From assembly GCF_900095265.1 (NCBI RefSeq), contig NZ_LT607653.1:248001-312000 (forward strand): a stretch of DNA of 64,000 nucleotides. The letters are read 5' to 3'. The notes under the pieces were generated by a model. That model ran no database searches, was not told the origin of the DNA, and worked only from the letters and a program-made list of their open reading frames with translations. Of the stretch, positions 19,118 through 29,940 are shown in pieces. This stretch comes from Janthinobacterium sp. UMAB-56 (GTDB lineage Bacteria > Pseudomonadota > Gammaproteobacteria > Burkholderiales > Burkholderiaceae_D). The first letter of the stretch is position 1; each line of letters starts with the position of its first letter. Both the position numbers and the translations under genes were made by a program.

Positions 19118-20329
19118 ATGTCAGCTGTTCTCAACTTCATCCGTCTGCAAGATTTGATCGCCCAAAATGCACTGCAAGGCAAGCGCGTGTTTATCCGCGC
19201 CGACCTGAATGTCCCGCAAGATGACAGTGGCAAGATCACCGAAGATACGCGCATCCGCGCCTCGGTGCCGGCCATTCGCGCCGCCCTCGACGCTGGCGCC
19301 GCCGTCATGGTGACGTCGCACCTGGGCCGTCCGACGGAAGGCGAGTTCAAGCCTGCCGACAGTCTGGCGCCCGTGGCTGCCCGCTTGTCCGAGCTGCTGG
19401 GCCAGGAAGTTGCGCTGAAGCAAAACTGGGTCGATGGCGCAGGCCTGGAAAACCTGGCTGCCGGCCAGGTGGTCTTGCTGGAAAACGTGCGCGTGAACAA
19501 GGGCGAAAAGAAAAACAGCGATGAGCTGGCGCAAAAAATGGCGAAGTTGTGCGATATCTACGTCAATGACGCGTTCGGCACCGCCCACCGCGCCGAGGCG
19601 TCCACCTATGGCATCGCCAAGTTCGCGCCCGTCGCCTGCGCCGGCCCGCTGCTGGCCGCCGAACTCGATGCACTGGGGAAAGCTTTGCACGCGCCAGCCC
19701 GCCCGCTGCTGGCCATCGTTGCTGGTTCGAAAGTGTCGAGCAAGCTGACCATTTTGAAAGCCCTGTCCGACAAAGTCGATCATCTGATCGTCGGCGGCGG
19801 CATCGCCAACACCTTCATGAAGGCCGTCGGCTTGAACGTGGGCAAGTCGCTGGTGGAAGCGGAACTCGTCGAGGAAGCCAAGACCATCATCGACATCATG
19901 GCCAAGCGCGGCGCGCAAGTGCCGATTCCCGTCGATGTCGTGTGCGCCAAGGAGTTTTCGCCTACGGCAGTGGCGACCGTCAAGGACGTCGCTGACGTGG
20001 CTGATGACGACATGATCCTCGATATCGGCCCGAAAACGGCGGCCCTGCTGGCGCTGCAGATCGCTGCCGCCGGCACCATCGTGTGGAACGGCCCCGTGGG
20101 CGTGTTCGAATTCGACCAGTTCGGCAACGGCACCAAGACCCTGGCGCTGGCCATTGCCGAGTCGAAAGCATTTTCCATCGCCGGCGGTGGCGATACCCTG
20201 GCGGCGATTGCCAAATACGACATTACCGATAAAATCAGCTATATCTCGACGGGCGGCGGCGCTTTCCTGGAGTTCCTGGAAGGCAAGACCTTGCCCGCCG
20301 TGGAAATTCTCATGCAGCGCGCTGCTTAA
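19118..20329 (+). CDS. pgk: Phosphoglycerate kinase
   Basis: Glycolytic and gluconeogenic kinase interconverting 1,3-bisphosphoglycerate and 3-phosphoglycerate, 403 residues. The N-domain begins [25 protein letters not shown], followed by SHLGRPT and the [16 protein letters not shown] block. The nucleotide site has [22 protein letters not shown] and [10 protein letters not shown]. The frame opens 20 codons earlier, but the ATG at 19118 matches the family. First of three glycolytic genes in a row. Confidence 0.97.
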   Translation: MSAVLNFIRLQDLIAQNALQGKRVFIRADLNVPQDDSGKITEDTRIRASVPAIRAALDAGAAVMVTSHLGRPTEGEFKPADSLAPVAARLSELLGQEVALKQNWVDGAGLENLAAGQVVLLENVRVNKGEKKNSDELAQKMAKLCDIYVNDAFGTAHRAEASTYGIAKFAPVACAGPLLAAELDALGKALHAPARPLLAIVAGSKVSSKLTILKALSDKVDHLIVGGGIANTFMKAVGLNVGKSLVEAELVEEAKTIIDIMAKRGAQVPIPVDVVCAKEFSPTAVATVKDVADVADDDMILDIGPKTAALLALQIAAAGTIVWNGPVGVFEFDQFGNGTKTLALAIAESKAFSIAGGGDTLAAIAKYDITDKISYISTGGGAFLEFLEGKTLPAVEILMQRAA

Positions 20330-20356
20330 TTCAGCAGCAGTCAGCCTTTCCGTAGC

Positions 20357-20382
20357 AAGCGCAGCCTGACCGCTGCGCTTTT
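20357..20382 (+). terminator. Hairpin terminator between pgk and pyk
   Basis: AAGCGCAGC-ctgacc-GCTGCGCTT is a 9-bp perfect stem ending in a short TTTT. The short tract suggests partial termination. Confidence 0.7.
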
Positions 20383-20449
20383 ACCTTGCCGGGCGGCGCA
20401 ACCGCCAGGTCTTGCTCAGCTAGCGTCTTGTTGGCGCACAAGGACTCCT

Positions 20450-21898
20450 ATGCCACGTGGTACAAAAATCGTAGCAACAATCGGCCCGGCCTCCACCGAC
20501 TTCGATATCCTGCTGAAGATGATACGCGCCGGTGTCGACGTGGTGCGTTTGAATTTTTCCCACGGCAAGGCGCAAGACCATATCGACCGCGCCGCGCTGG
20601 TGCGCCAGGCAGCGACCGAGTGCGGCCGCGAAGTGGCCATCATGGCTGACATGCAGGGCCCGAAGATTCGCGTCGGCAAGTTTGAAAATAGCCGTATCGA
20701 GTTGCAAGCGGGCGAACGTTTCATCCTCGACGCCAAGTGGGGAGAAAACGGCGAACTGGGCAACCAGGAACGGGTCGGCCTCGATTACAAAGCCCTGCCG
20801 CGCGACTTGCACAAGGGCGACGTGCTGCTGCTGAACGACGGCCTCATCGTGCTGATCGTCGAGCGCATCGACGGTAGCGAAATCCACACCACCGTCAAGA
20901 TAGGCGGCGAGTTGTCGAACAACAAGGGCATCAACCGCCAGGGCGGCGGCCTGTCCGCGCCGGCCTTGACGGCCAAGGATATGGAAGATATCAAGACGGC
21001 CATGAGTTTCCAGGCCGACTATCTGGCCATTTCCTTCCCAAAATGCGCGACCGACATGGAAATGGCGCGCCAGCTGGCCAATATCGCCGGTGAACCGTAC
21101 CAGCACAAGCCGATGCTGATCGCCAAGATCGAGCGCGCCGAAGCGATCCCTGCCTTGCAGGAAATTTTGGATGCTTCCGACGGCATCATGGTGGCGCGTG
21201 GCGACCTGGCTGTCGAGGTGGGCAATGCGGCCGTGCCGGCCTTGCAGAAACGCATGATCAAGATGGCGCGCGCGTCGAATAAACTGGCGATCACGGCCAC
21301 GCAGATGATGGAATCGATGATCGTCAATGCCGTGCCGACCCGCGCCGAAGTGTCCGACGTGGCCAATGCCGTGCTCGATGGCACGGATGCCGTCATGACC
21401 TCGGCCGAGACAGCCTCGGGCAAGTACCCGATCGAGACGGTGGAAATGATGGCCGCCATCTGCGTCGAAGCGGAACAGTCCGAATACAACAAGCTCGATG
21501 CCGATTTCCTCAACGTCACCTTTACCCGCATCGACCAGTCGATCGCATATGGCGCCCTGTTCACGGCCCACCATTTGCGCGTGAAAGCCATCGTGGCGCT
21601 GACGGAATCCGGTTCCACCGCCTTGTGGATGAGCCGCCACAACATCGACACGCCGATCTACGCGCTTACGCCCAGTGTGACGACCTTGCGCAAAGCCGCG
21701 CTGTACCGCAATGTACGGGCGTATCATTTGATGCAGAACGCCCCCAGCGCGCAAGTGCTGAAGCAGGCGGAAGAGCTGCTTGTGGCGCAGGGCATCGTCA
21801 AGAAGGGCGACATGATCGTCGTCACCTGGGGCGAGCCGATGGGCCAGGTGGGTGGTACCAACGCCCTGAAAATTGTGACAGTCGGCCAATTCGAGTAA
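20450..21898 (+). CDS. pyk: Pyruvate kinase
   Basis: Converts phosphoenolpyruvate and ADP to pyruvate and ATP, 482 residues. The barrel starts GTKIVATIGPAS, then RLNFSHG, MADMQGPKIRVG (B-domain entry), the Mg-binding IAKIERAEAI and GIMVARGDLAVE, and TATQMMESMI. The C-terminal allosteric domain is complete. Gene spacing to fba (90 bases) and to pgk suggests a shared glycolytic cluster. Confidence 0.97.
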   Translation: MPRGTKIVATIGPASTDFDILLKMIRAGVDVVRLNFSHGKAQDHIDRAALVRQAATECGREVAIMADMQGPKIRVGKFENSRIELQAGERFILDAKWGENGELGNQERVGLDYKALPRDLHKGDVLLLNDGLIVLIVERIDGSEIHTTVKIGGELSNNKGINRQGGGLSAPALTAKDMEDIKTAMSFQADYLAISFPKCATDMEMARQLANIAGEPYQHKPMLIAKIERAEAIPALQEILDASDGIMVARGDLAVEVGNAAVPALQKRMIKMARASNKLAITATQMMESMIVNAVPTRAEVSDVANAVLDGTDAVMTSAETASGKYPIETVEMMAAICVEAEQSEYNKLDADFLNVTFTRIDQSIAYGALFTAHHLRVKAIVALTESGSTALWMSRHNIDTPIYALTPSVTTLRKAALYRNVRAYHLMQNAPSAQVLKQAEELLVAQGIVKKGDMIVVTWGEPMGQVGGTNALKIVTVGQFE

Positions 21899-21988
21899 GT
21901 TCTGGTTTAGTTGGAATAATTCAGGCGCCGCCGCAGTAGTTAGTCGCGAAGCGCCGCAACGGTTTCTATTGTTATCTGGAGTATTACC

Positions 21989-23053
21989 ATGTCTCTCGTA
22001 TCCATGCGTCAACTGCTGGACCATGCCGCCGAAAACGGTTATGGCATTCCTGCTTTCAACGTCAATAACCTGGAGCAAGTGCAAGCCATCATGGCTGCCG
22101 CCGATGCGCTCAACAGCCCGGTGATCATGCAAGCGTCCGCTGGCGCGCGCAAGTACGCCGGTGAAGCCTTCCTGCGCCACCTGATCGACGCCGCCGTCGA
22201 AGCGTATCCGCACATTCCCGTTGTCATGCACCAGGATCACGGCCAGTCGCCGGCCGTCTGCATGGCCGCCATCCGCTCGGGCTTCACGTCCGTCATGATG
22301 GACGGTTCGCTGGAAGCGGACGGCAAGTCGGTCGCTTCCTACGAATACAACGTCGAAGTATCGCGTGAAGTGGTGAAATTCTCGCACGCCATCGGCGTGA
22401 CGGTGGAAGCGGAACTGGGTGTGCTCGGTTCGCTGGAAACCATGAAGGGCGACAAGGAAGACGGCCATGGCGCCGACGGCACCATGACGCGGGAACAGTT
22501 GCTGACGGACGTGGCGCAAGCTGCCGATTTCGTCCAGCGCACCCAGTGCGACGCCCTGGCCATCGCCATCGGCACTTCGCACGGCGCGTATAAATTCACG
22601 CGCAAGCCAACGGGCGACATCCTGGCCATCGACCGCATCAAGGAAATCCACGCACGCATCCCGAATACCCACCTGGTGATGCACGGTTCCTCGTCGGTGC
22701 CGCAGGAATTGCTGGCCATCATCCGCGAATTTGGCGGCGACATGAAGGAAACCTATGGCGTGCCAGTCGAGGAAATCCAGGAAGGCATCCGTCACGGCGT
22801 GCGCAAGATCAACATCGACACCGACATCCGCCTGGCGATGACGGCCGCGATCCGCAAATACCTGTTTGAAAACCCGTCGAAATTCGACCCGCGCGACTAC
22901 CTGAAGCCTGCCCGTCTTGCCGCCGAGCAAATCGTGCGCGCGCGCATGCAAGCCTTCGGCTGCGAAGGCCAGGCCTCGAAAATCAAGGTCGTCACGATGG
23001 AAAAAATGGCCGAGCGCTACAAGGCCGGCGAGCTGTCGCAAATTGTGAAGTAA
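21989..23053 (+). CDS. fba: Fructose-bisphosphate aldolase, class II
   Basis: Zinc-dependent aldolase of 354 residues for fructose-1,6-bisphosphate. Zinc ligands lie in [10 protein letters not shown] and in HGSSS and [11 protein letters not shown]; the EAELGVLGS block is also conserved. It resembles the CbbA/FbaA subclass common in betaproteobacteria. A TCTGGAGTATTACC leader gives a ribosome site. A good terminator follows. Confidence 0.96.
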   Translation: MSLVSMRQLLDHAAENGYGIPAFNVNNLEQVQAIMAAADALNSPVIMQASAGARKYAGEAFLRHLIDAAVEAYPHIPVVMHQDHGQSPAVCMAAIRSGFTSVMMDGSLEADGKSVASYEYNVEVSREVVKFSHAIGVTVEAELGVLGSLETMKGDKEDGHGADGTMTREQLLTDVAQAADFVQRTQCDALAIAIGTSHGAYKFTRKPTGDILAIDRIKEIHARIPNTHLVMHGSSSVPQELLAIIREFGGDMKETYGVPVEEIQEGIRHGVRKINIDTDIRLAMTAAIRKYLFENPSKFDPRDYLKPARLAAEQIVRARMQAFGCEGQASKIKVVTMEKMAERYKAGELSQIVK

Positions 23054-23116
23054 AATTCTGTCTGGAACGGGCAGGAGGCATGCGCAGACAGCGTATCCTT
23101 GTGCCCGATTTTCTCG

Positions 23117-23150
23117 ACCGGCAGGCGCCCCCTGCCTGCCGGTTTCGTTT
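23117..23150 (+). terminator. Intrinsic terminator after fba
   Basis: ACCGGCAGGC-gccccct-GCCTGCCGGT: a 10-bp perfect stem followed by TTCGTTT. It separates the glycolytic genes from purC. Confidence 0.8.
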
Positions 23151-23171
23151 CATCCAACTATTCCCCCCGCT

Positions 23172-24065
23172 ATGAACAGCCTCTATCAGACTTCCATCCA
23201 CTCCCTGCCATTGCTGGGCCACGGCAAGGTCCGCGACAACTACGCCGTTGGCGACGACAAGATCCTGATCGTCACCACGGACCGCCTGTCGGCCTTCGAT
23301 GTCGTCATGAACGAGCCTATCCCCGGCAAGGGCAAGGTACTCAACCAGATGAGCGACTTCTGGTTCGAGAAACTGGGCCATATCGTGCCGAACCACCTGA
23401 CCGGCGTGGCGCCGGAATCCGTGGTGGCGCCCGAGGAAGTGGCGCAAGTGCAGGGTCGCGCCGTAGTGGCCAAGCGCTTGAAACCCATCATGGTAGAGGC
23501 AGTCGTGCGCGGCTACATCATCGGTTCGGGCTGGAAAGATTACCAGGACACGGGCAGCATCTGCGGCATCAAGCTGCCAGCCGGCCTGCAACAGGCAGAA
23601 AAATTGCCGGAACCGATCTTCACCCCGGCGGCCAAGGCCGAACTGGGCGAGCATGACGAAAACATCAGCTTTGCTGAAATGGAAGAGCGTATCGGCGCCG
23701 AACTGGCCGCCAAGATGCGTGACGTAGCCATTGCCCTGTACCAGACGGCCGCCGAATACGCGGCCACGCGCGGCATCATCATCGCCGACACCAAGTTCGA
23801 ATTCGGCCTGGACGACAATGGCGTCATGCACCTGATGGATGAAGTGCTGACGGCCGATTCATCGCGCTTCTGGCCCGCCGACTCCTACCAGCCTGGCATC
23901 TCGCCGCCGTCTTTCGACAAGCAATTCGTGCGCGACTACCTTGAAACCTTGACCTGGGGCAAGACCGCGCCAGCGCCAGCGCTGCCGGCCGACGTCATCG
24001 AAAAAACCCAGGCCAAGTATTTCGAAGCCATCGAGCGCCTGACGGGCGAGAAGCTGAAGGCATAA
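23172..24065 (+). CDS. purC: SAICAR synthetase
   Basis: Purine synthesis step joining CAIR and aspartate, 297 residues. Family blocks are [43 protein letters not shown] and [14 protein letters not shown] [14 protein letters not shown]. It is the longer PurC form seen in yeast and many betaproteobacteria. purE starts one base after the stop. Confidence 0.96.
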   Translation: MNSLYQTSIHSLPLLGHGKVRDNYAVGDDKILIVTTDRLSAFDVVMNEPIPGKGKVLNQMSDFWFEKLGHIVPNHLTGVAPESVVAPEEVAQVQGRAVVAKRLKPIMVEAVVRGYIIGSGWKDYQDTGSICGIKLPAGLQQAEKLPEPIFTPAAKAELGEHDENISFAEMEERIGAELAAKMRDVAIALYQTAAEYAATRGIIIADTKFEFGLDDNGVMHLMDEVLTADSSRFWPADSYQPGISPPSFDKQFVRDYLETLTWGKTAPAPALPADVIEKTQAKYFEAIERLTGEKLKA

Positions 24066-24066
24066 G

Positions 24067-24564
24067 ATGGCAGAGCAAAACAAACCCTTGGTTGGCGTCA
24101 TTATGGGGTCGTCCTCGGACTGGGACGTGATGCAGAATGCAGTCGCCATCCTGAAACAGTTTGGCGTCCCGTACGAAGCACAAGTCATTTCCGCGCACCG
24201 CATGCCCGACGAGATGTATGCATACGCGAAAAGCGCGCGCGCGCGCGGCTTGCGCGCCATCATCGCCGGCGCCGGTGGCGCGGCCCACCTGCCTGGCATG
24301 GTGGCGGCGATGACCATCGTGCCGGTGCTGGGCGTGCCCGTGCCATCCAAGTATTTGCGCGGCGAAGATTCCATGCTGTCCATCCTGCAAATGCCCAAAG
24401 GCGTGCCGGTGGCCACCTTCGCCATCGGTGAAGCGGGCGCGGCGAATGCGGCACTGACGGCGGTGGCGCTGCTTGCCGCCAACGACGACGCCCTGGCCGA
24501 CCAGCTGGAAGCCTTCCGTGCCACGCAAACGGCCGCCGCCAAGGCCATGGTCTTGCCTGAATAA
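24067..24564 (+). CDS. purE: N5-CAIR mutase (class I PurE)
   Basis: Catalyses N5-CAIR to CAIR, 165 residues. Class I signatures are [27 protein letters not shown] (catalytic histidine) and [16 protein letters not shown]. It is followed 15 bases later by purK, the enzyme that makes its substrate. Confidence 0.97.
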   Translation: MAEQNKPLVGVIMGSSSDWDVMQNAVAILKQFGVPYEAQVISAHRMPDEMYAYAKSARARGLRAIIAGAGGAAHLPGMVAAMTIVPVLGVPVPSKYLRGEDSMLSILQMPKGVPVATFAIGEAGAANAALTAVALLAANDDALADQLEAFRATQTAAAKAMVLPE

Positions 24565-24579
24565 TGTGTTTGAAAAATA

Positions 24580-25776
24580 ATGAATAGTAAATCGACTTCC
24601 CCATTGCTGCCCGCCGCCCATCCACAGGCGTGGCTGGGCGTAATGGGTGGCGGCCAGCTCGGCCGCATGTTTGCCCAGGCGGCACAGAGCATGGGCTATC
24701 AGGTCGCCGTGCTGGAACCGTCCGACGCCTGTCCTGCGGGGCAGGTGGCGCAACGCCTGGTGAATGCCGGCTACAGCGACACGGCCGGCCTCGACGCCCT
24801 GGCGGCGCAATGCCTGGCCGTCACCACGGAATTTGAGAACGTGCCGGCCGACAGCCTGTCGCGTCTGGCCAAACGCGTGTTCGTGGCCCCCAACGCGCAC
24901 GGCGTGTCGGTGGCGCAAGATCGCATCGCGGAAAAGCGTTTCTTTGTTGACAGCGCGGACAAGTCGGGCGTGCTGCCGGCGCCGCACATGGTCATCGCCA
25001 CGCAGGCTGACATCGACAGCATAGGCGACGACTTGCTGCCAGGTATCTTGAAAACGGTGCGCATGGGCTATGACGGCAAGGGCCAGTTCCGCGTGCGCAC
25101 GCGCGACGAGGTGCGTGCCGCCTTCGCGGAAATGGGCGAGGTAACTTGCCTGTTGGAAAAAATGCTGCCGCTGGCGTATGAAGTGTCGGTACTCACGGCG
25201 CGCGGCGTGGACGGCGAATCGGTCGTGTATCCGATCGCCGAAAACGTACACCGCGACGGCGTGCTGTTTACCACCACCGTACCGGGCCCGAACGTGTCGG
25301 ACGCCTGTGCCGCCAAGGCGCAGCGGGCGGCGCAAGCCATGGTTGCTGAACTGGCTTATGTCGGCGTGCTGTGCATCGAATTTTTCGTGCTGACCGACGG
25401 TAGCCTGGTGGTCAATGAAATGGCGCCGCGCCCCCACAACAGCGGCCACTACACGATGGATGCCTGCGTCACCAGCCAGTTCGCGCAGCAGGTGCGGGCC
25501 ATGGCGCGGCTGCCGCTGGGCGAAGTGCGCCAGCATTCGCCGGCCGTGATGCTCAACATCCTGGGCGACGCCTGGTTTGCCGACGACAGCGATGCTGCCT
25601 GCGAACCGGCCTGGGACCGCATCCTGGCGCTGCCGGGGGCCTGTTTGCATCTGTATGGCAAGGATGACCCGCGCCGCGGCCGCAAGATGGGCCACCTGAC
25701 CTTCATCGCGGCCACCTTGCAAGAGGCGCAGCAGCGTTTGCGCGACGCTTGCCTGATCCTGGGAATCGCGCCGTGA
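24580..25776 (+). CDS. purK: N5-CAIR synthetase
   Basis: ATP-grasp enzyme carboxylating AIR to N5-CAIR, 398 residues. The N-terminal [27 protein letters not shown] and the ATP-grasp blocks [24 protein letters not shown] and [18 protein letters not shown] are complete. Its stop overlaps the GTG of the next gene (GTGA). Confidence 0.97.
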   Translation: MNSKSTSPLLPAAHPQAWLGVMGGGQLGRMFAQAAQSMGYQVAVLEPSDACPAGQVAQRLVNAGYSDTAGLDALAAQCLAVTTEFENVPADSLSRLAKRVFVAPNAHGVSVAQDRIAEKRFFVDSADKSGVLPAPHMVIATQADIDSIGDDLLPGILKTVRMGYDGKGQFRVRTRDEVRAAFAEMGEVTCLLEKMLPLAYEVSVLTARGVDGESVVYPIAENVHRDGVLFTTTVPGPNVSDACAAKAQRAAQAMVAELAYVGVLCIEFFVLTDGSLVVNEMAPRPHNSGHYTMDACVTSQFAQQVRAMARLPLGEVRQHSPAVMLNILGDAWFADDSDAACEPAWDRILALPGACLHLYGKDDPRRGRKMGHLTFIAATLQEAQQRLRDACLILGIAP

Positions 25777-26810
25777 GCGTGCCCGCACAAGACCTGGACC
25801 AGGCCGCCATCGCGGCGGCCGCCGCCGTGCTGGAAGGGGGCGGTCTGGTCGCTTTTCCGACGGAAACCGTGTATGGCCTGGGTGCCGATGCGGAAAACCC
25901 GGCCGCCGTGGCGCGCATCTATGAAGCCAAGGGCCGGCCATCGGACCACCCCGTGATCGTGCACGTGGCGCCCGGCGCCGACTTGGCGCACTGGTCGGAT
26001 GACATTCCCGCCGAGGCACAGCAACTGGTGGCTGCCTTCTGGCCCGGTCCGCTGACCCTGATCGTCAAGCGCGCCGCGCATATTCCCGACGCCGTCTCCG
26101 GCGGCCAGGATACGGTGGGCTTGCGCTGCCCGTCGCATCCGGTGGCTATCGCATTGCTAGGCACTTTCAAGGGCGGCAAGGGTGGCCTGGCGGCGCCGTC
26201 GGCGAACAAATTCGGCAATGTCAGCCCCACCACGGCACAGCATGTGCGCGATGAATTCGCGGCCGAACTGGCTGGCGGCTTGGTGGGCGCGGTACTCGAT
26301 GGCGGGCAGAGCGACGTGGGCATCGAGTCGACCATCGTCGACCTGTCGCGCCTGGCGACGCACGGTCCCGTGCTGTTGCGTCCCGGCCATATCAGCAGCG
26401 AGCAGATCGCCGCCGTCATTGGCCGCGCACCGGCCGTGGCCGATGCGGCTGCGCCGCGTGCCTCGGGCACCCTGGAATCACATTACGCGCCACACACGCC
26501 TGTTGCGATGCAGCACAGCGATGACGTGAGCGCCACCTTGAACCGCCTGCTCAATGACGGGCGCCGCGTGGCCCTGATCCACTACTCGGATCTGCCGCCG
26601 GCCAGCGCCAGCGTGCGCCTGGCCGCGACCCCGGAAAACTACGCGCATGCGCTGTATGCCTCGCTGCGCACGATGGATCAGGTTGGCGCCGAACTGATAC
26701 TCGTCGAAGCACCACCCACCGGCCCCGAGTGGCTGGGCGTGAATGATCGCTTGCGGCGTGCCGCTTTCGGTTCCAGTGGCATCTTGCAGCAGTTTCTGTC
26801 CGCATCATGA
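25773..26810 (+). CDS. L-threonylcarbamoyladenylate synthase (Sua5/YrdC family)
   Basis: First enzyme of the t6A tRNA modification path, 345 residues. The YrdC domain holds [30 protein letters not shown], the KxR region of the active site, [10 protein letters not shown], and [21 protein letters not shown]-terminal Sua5-type domain (about residues 220-345) makes it the long form. The GTG at 25773 is preferred because it overlaps the purK stop; a TTG at 25749 is possible. tcdA, which acts later on t6A, is encoded about 6 kb away. Confidence 0.92.
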   Translation: MSVPAQDLDQAAIAAAAAVLEGGGLVAFPTETVYGLGADAENPAAVARIYEAKGRPSDHPVIVHVAPGADLAHWSDDIPAEAQQLVAAFWPGPLTLIVKRAAHIPDAVSGGQDTVGLRCPSHPVAIALLGTFKGGKGGLAAPSANKFGNVSPTTAQHVRDEFAAELAGGLVGAVLDGGQSDVGIESTIVDLSRLATHGPVLLRPGHISSEQIAAVIGRAPAVADAAAPRASGTLESHYAPHTPVAMQHSDDVSATLNRLLNDGRRVALIHYSDLPPASASVRLAATPENYAHALYASLRTMDQVGAELILVEAPPTGPEWLGVNDRLRRAAFGSSGILQQFLSAS

Positions 26811-26832
26811 AAAGCCCCGCAAGGGGCTTTTT
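26810..26832 (+). terminator. Intrinsic terminator after the purC-sua5 operon
   Basis: AAAAGCCCC-gcaa-GGGGCTTTTT directly after the TGA stop. Confidence 0.9.
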
Positions 26833-27050
26833 CTTGATGCAGCGCAATAGAGATGCTTGCCACGAAACATCTTAAATCCTCCATAATTCATCCGATCGCC
26901 CGCTCGAGACAGGGCGCTGTCGGTGTTGTTATTTCGTTGATTTTTAAAACATATTTTCTATACAAGCCTACAGAACGATGGCATATTAGTTGGGTAGCGA
27001 ATAGCACGCCCGTTCGTTTAGAAACCAGAAAAAAAGACCGAGGAGACAAA

Positions 27051-28436
27051 ATGCATCAAACAAAATTCGCGCTGGCCGTGCTGGCTGCGGCTGTCCTGGC
27101 AGGTTGCGGCGGCGCCAGTGGCGGTGATCAAGCCTTGAAAGTCAAATACACGGCGCAAGTGTCGTTCGGCGACAGCCTGTCCGATGTCGGTTCGTATGCC
27201 GTGGGCACGGTGCTGGCAAAAGGTGGCGGCAAGTTCACCATCAATGGTGACAATACCAAGATCAATCCTGAACTGACGGGCAAGAACTGGACCGAGCATC
27301 TGGCCGCGCAATTCGGCCTGGCCGCGCCATGCGCCGCCGAGACTGGCCTGGAAGGCAATGCCTTGAAGGGCTTGGCCGTGCCGCGCGTCAAGCATGCCGG
27401 CTGCTACGGCTATGCCATGGGCGGCTCGCGTGTGACCAATCCGGTTGGCCCGAACAACAAGTTGACCGGCAGCGAGCTGGGCGCCCTGACCGTACCCGTG
27501 GTGACGCAGATCGCGAACCACCTGGCCGTGTCCGGCGGCAAGTTCAGCGGCACGGAAGCCGTGTTCGTGATGGCGGGCGGTAACGACGTGCTGTACCAGC
27601 TGGGCGTATTGCAGGCCGGTGCGACGGCTGCTGGCCAGGCGGCTGGCGCGACCGCTGGCGCGCAGGCTTTTGTCACCAACCTGGCGACGGCACTGGCCGC
27701 TGGCGCTACCGTTCCCGCCACGGCGGTGCAGGCCATCGCTGCGGCCATCATCGCGGAAAATGCACGTCCCGGCCACACGGACGCGTCCGTGGTGACTGCT
27801 GCTGCCACTGCCGCTTTCATGGCGGGCAATAGGGACGCGCCGACACTGGCCGCCGCAGCGGCGGCCAAGGCCAAGGCCGACGCCACTGTCACTGGCAATG
27901 CCGCCGGCGCCAAGGCCGGTGCCGATTACGCTGCGGCGAATGGCCCAGCGCTGGTTACGGCGATGGGACAGGCCGGCAAGGAGCTGGTGGTGCTGGTGAA
28001 GGAGCAGATCATCGCCAAGGGCGCCAACTACGTGATAGTCAACAACCTGCCGGATGTGGCCGGTACGCCATCGGGCCTGGGCAAGGACGCCAATACCAAG
28101 GCGCTCATCAATGCCATGGTCAGTGCCTTCAATGGCGAACTGAGCGGCGGCCTGAGCGGCAATGCGAAGGTCTTGCTGGTCGACGTGTTTGCCGTCAGCC
28201 ATGACCAGGGCGTCAATCCTGGCCCGTATGGCTTGACCAACGTCAGCGAGACGGCGTGCGACTTGAGCGCGCCAGGCAATATCCTGGGTAGCTCGCTGGT
28301 GTGCAATGGCACGAACCTGAAAGCGGGCGACGTCAGCCATTATTCGTATGCCGACGATGTGCATCCTACGCCGTTCAACAACCTGTTGCTGGCCCGTTAT
28401 GTGGCCAAGGACATGGTCGTGCGGGGCTGGCTGTAA
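27051..28436 (+). CDS. SGNH/GDSL-family secreted lipoprotein esterase
   Basis: Predicted outer-membrane or periplasmic esterase of 461 residues. The lipoprotein signal is MHQTKFALAVLAAAVLAGC, with C19 as the lipid site. Block I is VSFGDSLSDVGSY with nucleophile S42; block III is AGGNDV near residue 176; block V is YADDVHPTPF. An alanine-rich helical insert of roughly 120 residues lies between blocks III and the NLPD region (about 187-308). AGGAGA precedes the ATG. The frame is open 66 codons upstream, but homology begins at this ATG. OmpW follows 96 bases later. Confidence 0.88.
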   Translation: MHQTKFALAVLAAAVLAGCGGASGGDQALKVKYTAQVSFGDSLSDVGSYAVGTVLAKGGGKFTINGDNTKINPELTGKNWTEHLAAQFGLAAPCAAETGLEGNALKGLAVPRVKHAGCYGYAMGGSRVTNPVGPNNKLTGSELGALTVPVVTQIANHLAVSGGKFSGTEAVFVMAGGNDVLYQLGVLQAGATAAGQAAGATAGAQAFVTNLATALAAGATVPATAVQAIAAAIIAENARPGHTDASVVTAAATAAFMAGNRDAPTLAAAAAAKAKADATVTGNAAGAKAGADYAAANGPALVTAMGQAGKELVVLVKEQIIAKGANYVIVNNLPDVAGTPSGLGKDANTKALINAMVSAFNGELSGGLSGNAKVLLVDVFAVSHDQGVNPGPYGLTNVSETACDLSAPGNILGSSLVCNGTNLKAGDVSHYSYADDVHPTPFNNLLLARYVAKDMVVRGWL

Positions 28437-28532
28437 GGGGGCCGCGCCAGCTGCGTCTGCGGGACGTGGCTGGCGTCGATAGTGACAAGACTCGATAGCG
28501 GAACACTCCGCACATAATGATCAGGAGACAAG

Positions 28533-29219
28533 ATGAAGAATCGTTTGAATACCGCTGTACGCGTGCTGGCCGCCGCTGCCGCAATGGCCATGGCGACGGG
28601 CGCTTCGGCGCAAAGCGCAGGCACCTGGATGGCCAAGGTCGGCATCAACAAGATCACGCCGCACGTTGACAGTGGCGATATTTCCGCACCGGCCTTGCCG
28701 GGCACGAAGGCAGATGTCAAGGCGGATACCAAACCCATCCTGACCTTTGCCTACATGATCACGGACAATATTTCCGCTGAAATGATCCTGGGCGTGCCGT
28801 ACAAGCATGACCTGATCGGCGACGGTGCCATCAAGGGTACAGGCAAGCTGGGCACGGCGGAAGCCTTGCCGCCGACTGCCTTCATCCAGTACCGTTTCTT
28901 CCAGCCTAACGCGATGATCCGTCCCTACGTGGGCGCTGGCTTGACGTATGCCTATTTCCAGAAGGAAACCGGCTCGGGTCAGATGACGGCCTTGCTGGAT
29001 CCGGGTGGAAAACCAGTGACTTACCGCATGGACAACAAGCTGACAGGCAGCCTGGTGGTCGGCAGCACCGTGGCCTTCAACGAGCGCTGGTTTGCTGACG
29101 TGGCCGTGGTCAAGACCTACCTGAAAACCAGGGCGAAATTCTCGACGGGGCAGACGCAGGACATCAAGCTCGACCCGCTTGCCGTGAGTATCAGCATCGG
29201 GTACAACTTTACCCTGTAA
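28533..29219 (+). CDS. OmpW-family outer membrane protein
   Basis: Eight-stranded beta-barrel of 228 residues with signal peptide VLAAAAAMAMATGASAQ. Barrel blocks seen are SAGTWMAKVGINKITP, ILTFAYMITDNISAEMILGVPYKHDL, PTAFIQYRFF, IRPYVGAGLTYAYF and a terminal ISIGYNFTL ending in an aromatic-containing strand. Family members form narrow hydrophobic channels. TCAGGAGACAAG precedes the ATG. Possible co-transcription with the GDSL esterase. Confidence 0.92.
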   Translation: MKNRLNTAVRVLAAAAAMAMATGASAQSAGTWMAKVGINKITPHVDSGDISAPALPGTKADVKADTKPILTFAYMITDNISAEMILGVPYKHDLIGDGAIKGTGKLGTAEALPPTAFIQYRFFQPNAMIRPYVGAGLTYAYFQKETGSGQMTALLDPGGKPVTYRMDNKLTGSLVVGSTVAFNERWFADVAVVKTYLKTRAKFSTGQTQDIKLDPLAVSISIGYNFTL

Positions 29220-29222
29220 AAC

Positions 29223-29250
29223 AAAAAATCCGCCTCGGCGGATTTTTTTT
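29223..29250. terminator. Terminator after ompW, also usable by the convergent flavin reductase gene
   Basis: AAAAAATCCGCC-tc-GGCGGATTTTTTTT. A-runs and T-runs on both sides make it functional in both directions. Confidence 0.88.
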
Positions 29251-29257
29251 GTCCCGC

Positions 29258-29764
29258 TCAGGCAGGCGGTGTATTGAACTTTCCATTGTGGAAGATCAAG
29301 GGCGGCTGCGCGGCAAACGCGCATTGCTCCACTTCGCCCACGAAAATGACGTGGTCGCCTTCCGGATAGCGGCTGCGGTTATGGCATTCGAACCAGGCCG
29401 ACGCGCCTTTCAGGATGGGCTGGCCCGTGCGCGACAGTTCGTAGTCGACGTCGTCGAAAGGATTCGGCGTGCGGCGTGCAAAGCGCTGCGCCAGGTCCGC
29501 CTGGTCGGCGCCCAGCACATTGATGACGTAATGCGAGTTGCCGCTGAAGATGGGCATGCTGTTCGCCACGGAACCGAGGCTCCACAGCACCAGCGGTGGC
29601 GATAGCGAGACGGAATTGAAGGAACTGGCCGTCAAGCCACGGAAACTGCCGTCGGCCAGGCGCGTGGTAATGACCGTGACGCCGGTGGCAAACTGCGACA
29701 ATGCCTGACGGAAATGTGTCGTATCGAATTCTTGCGCTGGCGCGCGGGGAGAGCGTGTGTTCAT
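29258..29764 (-). CDS. Flavin reductase-like FMN-binding protein
   Basis: Protein of 168 residues of the flavin_reduct family, which supplies reduced FMN/FAD to oxygenases. It contains FRQALSQFATGVTVITT, the flavin-binding GLTASSFNSVSLSPPLVLWSL, and a late GDHVIFVGEVE. No partner oxygenase is adjacent, so the physiological role is open. Confidence 0.85.
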   Translation of the reverse strand: MNTRSPRAPAQEFDTTHFRQALSQFATGVTVITTRLADGSFRGLTASSFNSVSLSPPLVLWSLGSVANSMPIFSGNSHYVINVLGADQADLAQRFARRTPNPFDDVDYELSRTGQPILKGASAWFECHNRSRYPEGDHVIFVGEVEQCAFAAQPPLIFHNGKFNTPPA

Positions 29765-29940
29765 GGGTGACCTGTCTATTTGCTGACATTATGCCAAAAA
29801 TCGGCCGCGCCAGCGCAATCGTGGCCGGCAGGCCTGTCGCTGCGGCGTGGCACGCGCCGTTTCAGGCGGCGTTGCAGGCCATGGCGCTTCGCGTGACAGT
29901 GCTGAAATGATCCGTCGCAGGAGCGTTGCGGGAGGGCATC

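Noticed and set aside
20420..23041. Leftward open frame of 873 codons opposite pyk and fba
   Set aside because: It is the high-GC shadow of two highly conserved genes; composition rich in His, Gln, Arg and Asp with no recognisable domain.
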